DNA from: Nocardioidaceae bacterium SCSIO 66511
Lineage (GTDB): Bacteria > Actinomycetota > Actinomycetes > Propionibacteriales > Nocardioidaceae
Assembly (NCBI GenBank): GCA_023100825.1
Contig: CP095846.1
Coordinates: forward strand, 1,116,001 to 1,180,000
DNA length: 64,000 nt
Direction of reading: 5' to 3'
Shown here: positions 37,636 through 46,392 of the stretch, piece after piece
How positions within the stretch are numbered: the stretch's first letter is position 1
Layout: every line of letters begins with the position of its first letter
The notes under the pieces: generated by a model
Database searches by the model: none
What the model was told of the DNA's origin: nothing
Seen by the model: the letters and a program-made list of their open reading frames with translations, nothing else
Made by a program: the position numbers and the translations under genes

Positions 37636-39009
37636 CTACTCCCTATCGACACCCCGATCGTCGCGGCCCCTGAACCGCACCTCCACCCCCAGCCCGCCCG
37701 CCTTCGGGCTGGAGACGGTGAATCGGCCGCCGAGGTCTTCCACCCGCGCGCGTACGATCGCGAGGCCGAGGCCGGTGCCCGCGACGTTCTGATGTGCGCG
37801 GCCGCGGAAGAACCGCGCACCCACCTTGAGCACATCCTCTGCGGCGAGCCCCGGGCCGTGGTCTCGCACCCGCAGGACGACGTCGTCGGCATCGGTGTGT
37901 ACCGAGACGTCGACCGGCGCACCGGGAGCGAACTTCGCGGCGTTGTCGAGCACCGCGTCGAGTACGAGATCGACCGAGGTCTGGGTCGCGTACGCATGAC
38001 AGTCATCCGCCGCGTCGACAACGAGGTCGGCAATCGCAGGAGACCACAGTTCGCAGCGGTGTCGCGTACTCGCGGCGATGTCGATCAGCTCGAGGTCAAC
38101 CTGCCGGGCACCGACCTGGCTCAGATCGAGCAACGACTCGACGATCGAGTTGAGGCGCTCGGTCTCCTCGATCGCCATCTCCGCCTGGGTGGCGTCATAC
38201 GGGTCGGCTTGCAGGTTTTCGACTCGTAACCTCAACGCAGTAAGGGGATTGCCCAGTTGGTGTGATGCGTCCGCGATCAGTTCCCGCTGCTGGCGCTGCG
38301 AGGTCTCGACATTGTCTGCCATCCGGTTGAACGACCGCGCGAGATGGCGCAGCTCCGGCGGACCGGCGCTCGCGGGGACGCGCGTCCCGAGGTCGCCGTG
38401 CGCGAGCCGTCCGGCAGCGACGTCCAGATCTCCTACCGGCCGCAGAATCCAACGTACGAACGGACCGACGAGTCCTGTGGCTGCGAGCGTCAACACGGCG
38501 AGACCCGCAACGGCGAGCCACGCGAGTCGCGTCGTCACGGCAGATCTGATCGCGTCGGTCGGTGCGATCATCACGACAGCGCCGAGGACATGAGCGTCGC
38601 GGCCGACCGGCGAACCCACAACGAACGACCGACCATGCCAGGGCCACACAGTTTCCGGTGGCGACGATCCGCTCCCCGACAGAGCGCGATCGAGTACGTC
38701 CGCAACGCGTCGGTCGGCGACGTCGATTTCAGGGGTCGATGAGGCGACCACCTCTCGGTTGGCGTCGATCACGACGACTGTGCCGTCGTACACCTGGGAG
38801 TAGCGCCGCAGATCGGCGATGAGTCGACCGAAGCGGTCGGTTTCGAGCGACTCCTGCGCGAGGACGGCGAAGCGCGTCACATCGGTCAGCCGAGCCGTGA
38901 ACGCGTCCTGCGTACGGTCTTCCGCGTACGCGCTCACGAGTGGTGCCATCAATGCGATCAGCAGCAGGCTGAGCAGCACACCCGCGACCGTGATCAGCCG
39001 CCGACGCAT
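37636..39009 (-). CDS. Sensor histidine kinase
   Basis: A 457-residue membrane kinase: helix 1 (about 5-27), an extracytoplasmic sensor (28-160), helix 2 (about 161-182), HAMP (about 183-235), dimerisation domain with phospho-acceptor His250 in DASHQLGNPLTAL, and the ATPase domain with N box VLDNAAKFAPG, DHGPGLA and GTGLGLAI. It is a TctE/QseC-like architecture. It follows the response regulator by 4 bp on the same strand and ends 43 bp from the convergent TAXI lipoprotein gene, a possible ligand partner. Confidence 0.92.
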   Translation of the reverse strand: MRRRLITVAGVLLSLLLIALMAPLVSAYAEDRTQDAFTARLTDVTRFAVLAQESLETDRFGRLIADLRRYSQVYDGTVVVIDANREVVASSTPEIDVADRRVADVLDRALSGSGSSPPETVWPWHGRSFVVGSPVGRDAHVLGAVVMIAPTDAIRSAVTTRLAWLAVAGLAVLTLAATGLVGPFVRWILRPVGDLDVAAGRLAHGDLGTRVPASAGPPELRHLARSFNRMADNVETSQRQQRELIADASHQLGNPLTALRLRVENLQADPYDATQAEMAIEETERLNSIVESLLDLSQVGARQVDLELIDIAASTRHRCELWSPAIADLVVDAADDCHAYATQTSVDLVLDAVLDNAAKFAPGAPVDVSVHTDADDVVLRVRDHGPGLAAEDVLKVGARFFRGRAHQNVAGTGLGLAIVRARVEDLGGRFTVSSPKAGGLGVEVRFRGRDDRGVDRE

Positions 39010-39013
39010 CGCG

Positions 39014-39682
39014 TCACCGCTCCTGGGTGCTGCCCGCGAGGCGATATCCCGCCCCGCGTACCGTCTCGATCAGTTTGGGCTCGCCGAGCTTCGACCGGAG
39101 GTTGGCGACGTGCACGTCGATCGTGCGTGAAGCGCCTACCCAGGAGGTCGACCAGATCGCCTCCATGATCGCCTCGCGGGTGACCAAGTCGCCACTGCTT
39201 CGTACGAGCATGTGCAGGAGCTCGAACTCCTTACGAGCAAGGGAGACCGCTTCTCCATCGACGTACGCGCGGCGCTCGTGCGGATCGACTCGGATACGTC
39301 CGAACTCGTCGGCGTCGCTCACCTGGTGCTTGCCGAAGCGGCGCATCACGGCGTGGATGCGCGCGACCAGCTCGGCGAGACGATACGGCTTCGTCACGTA
39401 GTCGTCGACTCCTGCGCGAAGAGCCGCGACCACCATCGCCTCCTCACGGCGCGCGGTCACCGCGATGATCGGGATCTCGCTGCCTCGCCGGATCTGGCGG
39501 CACAGCGCCAACCCATCCTGGTCGGGGAGTCCCATATCGAGCAGGATGAGGTCGGCACCGTCCATCTTCGGGATCGCCTCCGCGGCGGCACCCGCGCGGT
39601 CGACGTACAGTCCGGCGCGAAGCAGCGCTGGTGTCAGCGCGGCGACGACCCGGTCATCGTCCTCGACCAGCAGGATCCGCAT
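39014..39682 (-). CDS. OmpR-family response regulator
   Basis: A 222-residue response regulator. The receiver domain (1-115) has the acidic cluster EDDD, phospho-acceptor Asp49 in LILLDMGLPDQDG, and Lys in VTKPYRL. The winged-helix DNA-binding domain follows (about 125-215; LARKEFELLHMLV, ASRTIDVHVANLRSKL). It is the cognate partner of the kinase that follows. Its likely targets are nearby transport genes, but no repeated binding site was confirmed. Confidence 0.93.
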   Translation of the reverse strand: MRILLVEDDDRVVAALTPALLRAGLYVDRAGAAAEAIPKMDGADLILLDMGLPDQDGLALCRQIRRGSEIPIIAVTARREEAMVVAALRAGVDDYVTKPYRLAELVARIHAVMRRFGKHQVSDADEFGRIRVDPHERRAYVDGEAVSLARKEFELLHMLVRSSGDLVTREAIMEAIWSTSWVGASRTIDVHVANLRSKLGEPKLIETVRGAGYRLAGSTQER

Positions 39683-39716
39683 GACGGGTCAGACTAGCGG
39701 TGAGTGGCCTTCTGGA

Positions 39717-40337
39717 CTATCGCTCCCGGACGGCGTACGTCAGATGCGTCACCCTCGGTGAGGACTCGGCACGGATCTGCTCCAGCGCGATCCGTGCTGC
39801 GTCCACTCCTTCGAAGAGGTGGATCCCCGAGCCGAACAGCACAGGTGAGAGCGCGATCGAGAACTCGTCGACCAAACCGGCATTCAGATACTGCAGGATC
39901 GTTGCGCCACCGCCCGCGATCCGGACGTCGCGGGCTCCGGCCGCCGTACGGGCCCGGTCGAGCGCGGCTTCGACGCCGTCGTTGACGAAGTGGAACGTCG
40001 TACCGCCCGGTCGTTCCCAAGGATCTCGCTTCTCGTGGGTCACGACGAAGACCGGTGTGTGGAAAGGTGCCTCCTCCGGCCATGCCTCTTCGCCGGCGTC
40101 GAACATGCGCTTGCCCATGACGTTCGCGCCGGTGCGTTCGAATGTCTCGCGCAGGATGTCGTTGTCACGGCCTTCCTCGCCGCCGTTGCCGTGCAACACG
40201 TTCTCCCGGAAGAAGCGCTGGGGGAACACCCACCGCTGCAGCTCCACCCACTGCTTGCCCATCAACTCGTCGATGGACTCGGGTGCGATGAAACCGTCCA
40301 GCGACATCGAGACGCTGAAGAACACCTTGCCGCTCAT
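39717..40337 (-). CDS. Dihydrofolate reductase-like (RibD C-terminal family) protein
   Basis: A 206-residue protein of the RibD_C/YyaP family. It begins KVFFSVSMSLDGFIAPESID, the family's nucleotide-site strand, and has NVMGKRMFDAGEEAW, PVFVVTHEKRD and VRIAGGGATILQYLNAGLVD, which bind NADPH in relatives. Most members have no known substrate. The ATG at 40337 overlaps the SRPBCC gene stop by 4 bp, so it belongs to the ArsR-SRPBCC operon. Both neighbours are typical companions of this family in actinobacteria. Confidence 0.85.
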   Translation of the reverse strand: MSGKVFFSVSMSLDGFIAPESIDELMGKQWVELQRWVFPQRFFRENVLHGNGGEEGRDNDILRETFERTGANVMGKRMFDAGEEAWPEEAPFHTPVFVVTHEKRDPWERPGGTTFHFVNDGVEAALDRARTAAGARDVRIAGGGATILQYLNAGLVDEFSIALSPVLFGSGIHLFEGVDAARIALEQIRAESSPRVTHLTYAVRER

Positions 40338-40852
40338 GCGCCAGGCCCGCACTGGTCGACGATCTCGGCGACGTAAGCAGCGAGATTGCCAAGAGTCTGC
40401 TGGCCGGCCTCGATCGCGTGGTACTTCTCGGCCGCCTCGTCGCGTTGCTCCTTGGTGGGGAAGACTGAGCACATCTCGAGCCTTGTCGCCGCGCCGTCGG
40501 ATGCGAAGGTCAGGATCGACTCGAAGGCGTTCGGGTCGTCGCGCGACTCACCGTGCAGCATCGCGATGCGTTCCGGCGGGGTGATCTCAGTCCAGGTGAT
40601 CCATTCCGGGTAGATCGTTCCGTCGGGCGCCCGCATCGCGAAGTCCCACACCCCGCGTACGCGGAACTCGAAGGACCTCGTGGTCGTGGTGAAGCCGTTC
40701 GGCCCCCACCACCGCGACAGATGGCGCACCTCGGTGAACGCCTCGAACACCAACTCGCGCGGCGCATCGATCAACCGGGAGACCACGATCTCGCGGTCGG
40801 CCGTCTCGGACGGCTCCGACTGAGGCGCCTCATCACGTCCCGTCTCACTCAT
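40334..40852 (-). CDS. SRPBCC/AHSA1-domain protein
   Basis: A 172-residue protein with a START/AHSA1-like domain from about 20: VVSRLIDAPRELVFEAFTEV opens the fold and HLSRWWGPNGFTTTT follows, as in ligand-binding SRPBCC proteins. The pocket ligand is unknown. Its stop is directly against the ArsR gene start side (adjacent genes share no gap), and its end overlaps the RibD_C-like gene by 4 bp, so all three form one operon. Confidence 0.84.
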   Translation of the reverse strand: MSETGRDEAPQSEPSETADREIVVSRLIDAPRELVFEAFTEVRHLSRWWGPNGFTTTTRSFEFRVRGVWDFAMRAPDGTIYPEWITWTEITPPERIAMLHGESRDDPNAFESILTFASDGAATRLEMCSVFPTKEQRDEAAEKYHAIEAGQQTLGNLAAYVAEIVDQCGPGA

Positions 40853-41197
40853 CTACTGCTCCTCTTGTCTTGCCTGCTTCAGGTCCTGCACGTAGGCCTC
40901 CAGCCGGTCGAAGCTCTCGCTCCAGAACCGCTCGAACCCGCCGGTCCACTCATGCACAGCCCGCAGGCCGCGGGCGTCGAGCTCGTACAGGCGCTGCTTA
41001 CCGGCCCTGCGGTCTCGCACGAGGCCGACCTCGCGGAGCACGCGCAGGTGCTTGGACGCTCCCGGCTGGGACATCCCCAGCTCCTGGGACAGCTCGGTCA
41101 CCGGTCGTTCGCCCGCCCGCAGCAACACCAGGATGTCTCGGCGCTGCGGCTCGGCGATCGCATTGAAGACGTCGGACGTCGTTGCTGCTCGTGCCAT
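40853..41197 (-). CDS. ArsR-family transcriptional regulator
   Basis: A 114-residue ArsR/SdpR-type winged-helix repressor (FNAIAEPQRRDILVLLRAGE, MSQPGASKHLRVLREVGLV as recognition helix). It lacks the cysteine pairs of metal sensors, so it probably senses something else or works with the SRPBCC protein downstream. The start is ATG at 41197; an ATG at 41209 would add four residues. An inverted repeat just upstream is a likely autoregulatory site. Confidence 0.9.
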   Translation of the reverse strand: MARAATTSDVFNAIAEPQRRDILVLLRAGERPVTELSQELGMSQPGASKHLRVLREVGLVRDRRAGKQRLYELDARGLRAVHEWTGGFERFWSESFDRLEAYVQDLKQARQEEQ

Positions 41198-41206
41198 GCG
41201 AGCAAT

Positions 41207-41228
41207 CATATTCCCATATCGGAATGTG
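41207..41228. promoter_or_regulatory. Inverted repeat upstream of arsR, candidate operator
   Basis: CATATTCC (41207-41214) and GGAATGTG (41221-41228) are inverted halves with one mismatch around CATATC. The site is 10 bp upstream of the chosen arsR start and AT-rich relative to its surroundings, as expected for an operator overlapping the promoter. Confidence 0.6.
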
Positions 41229-41300
41229 TCAACGATGGGCAGCGCTGCTCGAGAGCGCGGGCGTACTACCCGTCGGTCGGAACCGCTTGTTCGGTCCTCG

Positions 41301-41366
41301 CCGTTTTGTATCTCTCGCTCATAGCTCCAATAGGTTTGTACCGGTGCGTGATAGATACAAAATCGG
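41301..41366 (+). repeat. Family A intergenic palindrome, copy 3
   Basis: A 66-bp element with imperfect inverted arms: CCGTTTTGTATCT at the left and AGATACAAAATCGG at the right. The centre again contains TCCAATAGGTTTGTA, in the same orientation relative to the arms as copy 1. It lies in the 281-bp gap between the ArsR operon and the TRAP gene, which are divergent, so it cannot act as a terminator for either. Confidence 0.82.
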
Positions 41367-41445
41367 TACGGCGCCTCGTGGGCGATCCCTGCGACGACAG
41401 AGGTGAATGTCAAGCCTGTGTAAAGACTTGGCCCGAGCTGGTTGT

Positions 41446-41461
41446 TATGACGCAGATCACG
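41446..41461. promoter_or_regulatory. CRP/GlxR-like site upstream of the TRAP transporter
   Basis: TATGACGCAGATCACG matches the CRP-family consensus TGTGA-N6-TCACA at eight of ten defined positions. It lies 18 bp before the chosen ATG of the TRAP permease gene, a position suited to control by a cAMP-responsive regulator. It was identified by eye only. Confidence 0.5.
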
Positions 41462-41478
41462 TTCGTAAGTTACCCGGC

Positions 41479-43638
41479 ATGCCTGCACCGACCGCGACCG
41501 ACGACGAGCCGGACCGACAACCCGCACAGGTCGACACCGAGGCTCTTGCAGCCGAGTACGACGAGGAGCGCCCGGCGCGACGGCTGTCGACCCGCGTCGA
41601 CCTGTTCGTGAACGCGTGGTGCTTCGTCGTCGCGCTGTTCGTGCTCCGGCAGGTGTTCTCGCCGCTGGACCTCGGCAACCAGTACTACCTCGTGTACTTC
41701 CTGGGTTTCACGCTGCCGCTCGTCTTCGTCTGCTATCGAGCACGCGCGACGCGTACGCCCGCGGACGGCGCCGAGGCAGCCGAACTCGCCAAACGCAAGG
41801 ACAACCCGGGTTTGCTCGACTGGGCACTTGCGGTGGTCGCGCTGTTCGTCGGGCTGTACCCGGTGCTGCCGATACCTGAGACCGCGAACGGTTTCGGCGG
41901 TTTCGAGGGCTTCCTCGACCGGCAGGGCTCCCTGCTCACGTACGACGTGATCGCCGGCGTGGTCCTGATGGTGCTCGTACTCGAGGCGACCAGGCGTACG
42001 ACCGGGCTCGTGCTGCCAACGGTGTGCGTGGTGTTCTTCTGCTACGCCTACTACGGGGGCTACCTGCCGCTGCAGTGGTCGGTCGCGCATATGGGCCTCG
42101 ACATCGAGCAGATCGTCAATGCCTTGTACAACGAGGCGAGCGGGTTCTTCGGTGTCCCGCTGAACGTGGCCGCCACGTACATCGTGCTGTTCACGATCTA
42201 CGGCGCGGTCCTCGACCGGATGGGCGCCGGTCGGTTCTTCGTGGAGTTCGCCTTCTCGCTGTTCCGCCGTTCGGGCACTGCCCCCGGACGTACGGTCGCG
42301 ACGTCGGGCTTCCTGCTCGGCACGGTCTCCGGATCGGGTACGGCAACGGCCGTGACGCTCGGATCATTCGCATGGCCGATCCTCAAGCGGGCAGGCTATC
42401 CGCGCGAGTCGGCAGGCGGCATGCTCGCGGCGTCGGGAATCGGTGCGATCCTGTCGCCACCGACGATGGGTGCGGCCGCGTTCATCATCGCGGAGTACCT
42501 CGGCGTCTCGTACTTCTCGGTGTTGGGCTGGGCGATCATCCCGACCCTGCTCTACTACCTCGGCATCTTCCTTGCGGTCGAGATCGATGCTCGGCGCTTC
42601 GGTGCGCGCCGGGTGGAGCTCGCCATCGGCAGCCCGCTCGGCCTGCTGCTGCGATCGGGTTACCACTTCATCAGCCTCGCGGTGATCGTCGTCTTCCTCG
42701 CCAACGACATTCCACCGTTCCGCGCCGTCGTGTACGCGACGGGGATCGCGGCGGCATTCGGGCTGGCCGAAGCCGTCCTGTCTCGCCGACGCGTCGTCAG
42801 CGGCATCGACGAGGACGACACCGACGCGGAGCGGCTCACGCTGCAGCAGTCGCTGCTCGGCTACCTCGTCCGGCTGTACGGTGCGCTCTCCGCGGGCGTA
42901 CGTACCAGCCTTCCGGTCGTCGCGGTCTGCGCGGCCGCCGGCATCATCACGTCGGTCATCGCGAAGACCGGCCTCGGCCAGACCCTCGCCGATATGCTCG
43001 TCGACGCCGCCCAGGCGCTGGCCCCGAACGACGCGAGCATGATCGTCATGTCGGCGCTGTTCTCGGCGATCGCCATCCTCATCCTCGGGCTCGCCGTCCC
43101 TGTGACCGCGTCGTTCATCCTCAGCTGGGTGATCATCGGCCCGGCGCTGATCGCGCTCGGCATCGGCTCGCCCGAGGTCGCGATGTTCATCTTCTACTAT
43201 GCGGTGCTCTCGGAGGTGTCGCCGCCGACGGCGTTGGCCGCCGTCGCGTCATCGGCGATCACCGGCGGTCGGGTGATTCCGACCATGATGCAGGCTTGTA
43301 AATACACGTTGCCCGCATTCCTTGCACCGTTGGCGTTTGTGGCGACCGACAACGGCCGGCTGCTCCTCGCGCGCGGCGATGCGCTTGACGTCGTCTGGGC
43401 ATTCGCCGCTTGTGGGCTGGCGGTCGCCGCGCTGGCGGTTGCCACCAGCGGCTGGATGTTCGGCCCGACCGGAATCGTCGAGCGCATCCTGTGCCTGCCC
43501 GCCGCATTGCTGCTCCTCTACCTCGACCCGATCTCGATCGGAATCGGCGTCGTCCTGTTCGTGGCCGCAGTCGCTTACCACCTGGCCGTACGCGGTCGGG
43601 GCGGCGGCCGTACGCAAACCAGTGTCGAAACCTCGTAA
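41479..43638 (+). CDS. TRAP transporter fused permease (4TM/12TM)
   Basis: A 719-residue membrane protein combining the small (DctQ-like) and large (DctM-like) TRAP subunits, as usual in TAXI-type systems. About 16-18 helices are visible. The DctM core includes TVSGSGTATAVTLGSFAWPI, AASGIGAILSPPTMGAAAFI and VLSEVSPPTALAAVA. It drives ion-coupled uptake of an organic acid captured by the binding protein encoded next. I chose ATG at 41479; ATG at 41407 has a possible ribosome site but would add a non-membrane stretch containing the CRP-like sequence. Confidence 0.9.
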   Translation: MPAPTATDDEPDRQPAQVDTEALAAEYDEERPARRLSTRVDLFVNAWCFVVALFVLRQVFSPLDLGNQYYLVYFLGFTLPLVFVCYRARATRTPADGAEAAELAKRKDNPGLLDWALAVVALFVGLYPVLPIPETANGFGGFEGFLDRQGSLLTYDVIAGVVLMVLVLEATRRTTGLVLPTVCVVFFCYAYYGGYLPLQWSVAHMGLDIEQIVNALYNEASGFFGVPLNVAATYIVLFTIYGAVLDRMGAGRFFVEFAFSLFRRSGTAPGRTVATSGFLLGTVSGSGTATAVTLGSFAWPILKRAGYPRESAGGMLAASGIGAILSPPTMGAAAFIIAEYLGVSYFSVLGWAIIPTLLYYLGIFLAVEIDARRFGARRVELAIGSPLGLLLRSGYHFISLAVIVVFLANDIPPFRAVVYATGIAAAFGLAEAVLSRRRVVSGIDEDDTDAERLTLQQSLLGYLVRLYGALSAGVRTSLPVVAVCAAAGIITSVIAKTGLGQTLADMLVDAAQALAPNDASMIVMSALFSAIAILILGLAVPVTASFILSWVIIGPALIALGIGSPEVAMFIFYYAVLSEVSPPTALAAVASSAITGGRVIPTMMQACKYTLPAFLAPLAFVATDNGRLLLARGDALDVVWAFAACGLAVAALAVATSGWMFGPTGIVERILCLPAALLLLYLDPISIGIGVVLFVAAVAYHLAVRGRGGGRTQTSVETS

Positions 43639-43666
43639 AGCCGAAACCGCAGAAGGAGAACCAACG

Positions 43667-44656
43667 ATGAGACAAGCGACCCGGATGACGGCGATCGGCC
43701 TTGCCGCCGCGATGGCGTTGACCGCGTGCGGCGGACAGCGCGACGACAACCAGGCGGGTTCTGACGCCGACGCCGACAGTTGCGACCCCGGCTCAGGGCG
43801 GGTGAACATCGCCACCGGCAACTCCACCGGCGTCTACTACGTGATGGGCGGCGGCTTCGCCGAGCTGATCAACTCAGAAACGGATCTGCAGGCGACGTCT
43901 GCCGAGACAGGCGCGTCGGTGCAGAACATCGAACAGGTCGTGGCCGGCGACTACGACATCGGCTTCTCCCTCGCGGACTCAGCAGCCGATGCGATCAACG
44001 GCGACGGCGACTTCGGCGAGCCGCAAGACATCTCCACCCTCGGGCGGATCTACCCGAACTACACGCAGGTGGTCGTACGTAAGGACGCCGGCATCGACTC
44101 GATCGCCGACTTCAAGGGCAAGCGGATCTCTACCGGCTCGCCGCAGTCTGGCACCGAAGTGATCGCCAACAGGCTGATCGAAGCGTCCGGGCTCGCCGTC
44201 GACGACGTCAAGGCGCAACGGCTCGACCTGACGCAGACCATCGACGGTATGAAGGACGGCAGCATCGACGGGTTCGTGTGGTCGGGTGGGCTCCCGACTC
44301 CCGCGCTCACCGATCTGTTCACGTCGATGGGCGACAAGATGGAGTTCGTCGACCCGACACCGTTGCTGCCGAAGCTCAAGAAGGTCAACGAGGTGTACGC
44401 CGAGGGCTCGGTGCCCGCCGACACGTACGGGCTCGACGAGGACGTGCCCTCGATCGTGGTGCCGAACGTCCTCGTCGTCAGCAACGACATGCCCGACAAC
44501 CTCGCATGCGGCCTGACCGATCTGCTCTACAGCGAGACGGACGCTTTGGTCGACGTGCACCCGTCCGCCAAGGAGATCACGGTCGAGACGGCCGCCGAGA
44601 CCGATCCGATCCCGCTGCATCCGGGTGCGCAGCGCGCTCTCGACGACCTGAGCTGA
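43667..44656 (+). CDS. TAXI-family substrate-binding lipoprotein of the TRAP system
   Basis: A 329-residue lipoprotein: signal peptide ending MALTACGG (lipid Cys about 21), a short acidic linker, then the TAXI domain (VNIATGNSTGVYYVMGGGFA, QNIEQVVAGDYDIGFSLADS, GKRISTGSPQSGTEVIANRL). AAGGAG lies 8 bp before the ATG. It follows the fused permease by 28 bp and is its receptor. It is homologous to the lipoprotein at 36630-37592 but diverged. Family ligands include glutamate and C4-C5 acids; the ligand here is unknown. Confidence 0.92.
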   Translation: MRQATRMTAIGLAAAMALTACGGQRDDNQAGSDADADSCDPGSGRVNIATGNSTGVYYVMGGGFAELINSETDLQATSAETGASVQNIEQVVAGDYDIGFSLADSAADAINGDGDFGEPQDISTLGRIYPNYTQVVVRKDAGIDSIADFKGKRISTGSPQSGTEVIANRLIEASGLAVDDVKAQRLDLTQTIDGMKDGSIDGFVWSGGLPTPALTDLFTSMGDKMEFVDPTPLLPKLKKVNEVYAEGSVPADTYGLDEDVPSIVVPNVLVVSNDMPDNLACGLTDLLYSETDALVDVHPSAKEITVETAAETDPIPLHPGAQRALDDLS

Positions 44657-44661
44657 GCACG

Positions 44662-44694
44662 AGGGGATCCTGCCAGCAAGGGGCGGGATCCCCT
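44662..44694 (+). terminator. Hairpin terminator after the TAXI-TRAP operon
   Basis: AGGGGATCC (44662-44670) and GGATCCCCT (44686-44694) form a perfect 9-bp stem with a 15-base loop, starting 5 bp after the stop of the binding-protein gene. No T-run follows. Position and stem strength support a terminator. Confidence 0.65.
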
Positions 44695-44720
44695 GCTCGC
44701 CGTTGGGATAGGTTCGGGGT

Positions 44721-45176
44721 ATGCGTGTACTCGAGACCAAGGAAGAGGTCGCCGCGGCGGCGGGCGAGGAGCTCGGTGTCAGCGAGTGGCTGTCGATCAC
44801 CCAGGACCGCATCGATGCGTTCGCGGATGCGACCGGCGACCACCAGTGGATCCATGTCGATCCCGAGCGTGCCGCCGAGGGCCCCTTCGGTAAGACGATC
44901 GCGCACGGCTACCTGACCCTGTCGTTGGTTCCGCTCTTCGGGTCCGAGGTGTTCGCATTCGGGGGCGCCGGCGCGAAGCTCAACTACGGTACGAACAAGG
45001 TGCGCTTCCCGGCACCGGTTCCGGTCGGTTCTCGCGTCAGAGCACGAGTCGAGCTCGCCGAAGTGGCGGAGATCCCCGCCGGTCAACAGTGCGTCGTGAA
45101 GTACACCGTGGAGCTGGAGGGTTCCGAAAAGCCCGCGTGTATTGCCGAAACCGTCGTACTGTTGCTCGATCGCTGA
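44721..45176 (+). CDS. MaoC-family enoyl-CoA hydratase
   Basis: A 151-residue hot-dog-fold (R)-specific hydratase. The catalytic hydratase-2 motif is present as [20 protein letters not shown] (about 34-53; Asp and His), followed by [16 protein letters not shown]. It adds water to trans-2-enoyl-CoA or related thioesters. It is 22 bp upstream of adenosine deaminase; no functional link is evident. Confidence 0.9.
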   Translation: MRVLETKEEVAAAAGEELGVSEWLSITQDRIDAFADATGDHQWIHVDPERAAEGPFGKTIAHGYLTLSLVPLFGSEVFAFGGAGAKLNYGTNKVRFPAPVPVGSRVRARVELAEVAEIPAGQQCVVKYTVELEGSEKPACIAETVVLLLDR

Positions 45177-45198
45177 TCCGCGCGGAACGGAGCTTTCG

Positions 45199-46269
45199 AT
45201 GGATGAGTCGGTCGTACGCGCCGCTCCGAAGGTTGTCTTGCACGATCACCTCGATGGCGGTCTGCGCCCACAGACGGTGCTCGAGCTGGCAGCCGAGATT
45301 CGCCATCCGCTGCCGGCCGACGATGCGGACGGCCTCGGGGCCTGGTTCCGCGCGGCGGCCGACTCCGGATCGCTCGAGCGTTACCTCGAGACGTTCGACC
45401 ACACGGTTGCGGTGATGCAGCGCGCCGACCAGCTCGAGCGGGTTGCGCGCGAATGCGTCGAAGACCTCGCTACCGACGGCGTCGTGTACGCCGAGGTGCG
45501 CTGGGCGCCGGAACAGCACCTCGCGGGCGGCCTCACCGCGCAGGAGGCGATCGATGCCGTCCAAGCCGGGTTCGACTCGGGCGCGGAGGCCGCTGCCGTA
45601 AACGGTCATCCGATCGTCGTACGCCAACTGTTGACGGCGATGCGCCATCAGGCGCGTTCCCGTGAGATCGCCGAGCTGGCGGTCGCGAACCGAGACGCGG
45701 GCGTCGCGGGTTTCGATATCGCCGGCGCCGAGGCGGGATTCCCGCCGACCCGTCACCTCGACGCCTTCGAGTATCTGCAACGCGAGAATGCGCACTTCAC
45801 GATCCACGCCGGTGAGGCTTTCGGGCTTCCCTCGATCTGGGAGGCGATCCAGTGGTGCGGTGCCGACCGGCTTGGTCACGGGGTGCGCATCATCGACGAC
45901 GTCGATCTCACCGATCCGGACGGTCCCCGGCTCGGCCGGCTCGCCGCGTACGTCCGTGACAACCGCATCCCGCTCGAGATGTGCCCGTCGTCGAACCTGC
46001 AGACGGGTGCGGCGCCGTCGATCGCCGAGCATCCGATCGGGCCGCTCACGGAGCTTCGCTTCCGGGTGACCGTCAACACCGACAACCGCCTGATGAGCGG
46101 TACGTCGATGACGCGCGAGATGCTGCTCCTCACCGAGGCGTTCGGCTACGCCGCCGCCGATCTGCGGTGGTTCACCATCAACGCGATGAAGAGTGCGTTC
46201 CTGCCGTTCGACGAACGACTCGCCATCATCAACGATGTGATCAAACCCGGGTACGCTGCGATCACGTAG
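45199..46269 (+). CDS. add: Adenosine deaminase
   Basis: A 356-residue zinc enzyme converting (deoxy)adenosine to (deoxy)inosine. Zinc ligands are in [11 protein letters not shown] (HxH near 15-17), [10 protein letters not shown] (catalytic Glu, about 200) and the late [12 protein letters not shown] (Asp). The SSNLQTGA loop is typical. ATG at 45199 is chosen, with GGAGC upstream; the frame from 45142 overlaps the MaoC gene end. It fits with the BMP transporter and other nucleoside genes in the window, though it is not in their operon. Confidence 0.93.
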   Translation: MDESVVRAAPKVVLHDHLDGGLRPQTVLELAAEIRHPLPADDADGLGAWFRAAADSGSLERYLETFDHTVAVMQRADQLERVARECVEDLATDGVVYAEVRWAPEQHLAGGLTAQEAIDAVQAGFDSGAEAAAVNGHPIVVRQLLTAMRHQARSREIAELAVANRDAGVAGFDIAGAEAGFPPTRHLDAFEYLQRENAHFTIHAGEAFGLPSIWEAIQWCGADRLGHGVRIIDDVDLTDPDGPRLGRLAAYVRDNRIPLEMCPSSNLQTGAAPSIAEHPIGPLTELRFRVTVNTDNRLMSGTSMTREMLLLTEAFGYAAADLRWFTINAMKSAFLPFDERLAIINDVIKPGYAAIT

Positions 46270-46392
46270 CGTCGTCGGCTCGTTGACGGTCTGTGATTCT
46301 TAAACTGTGGCGTCGGTCACACTTGCCCATACTCCGAAACGGTCGTGCTACCTTCCACCCCGTCTGAGTCAGCGTGAGGTGCGAGGTGCCCG

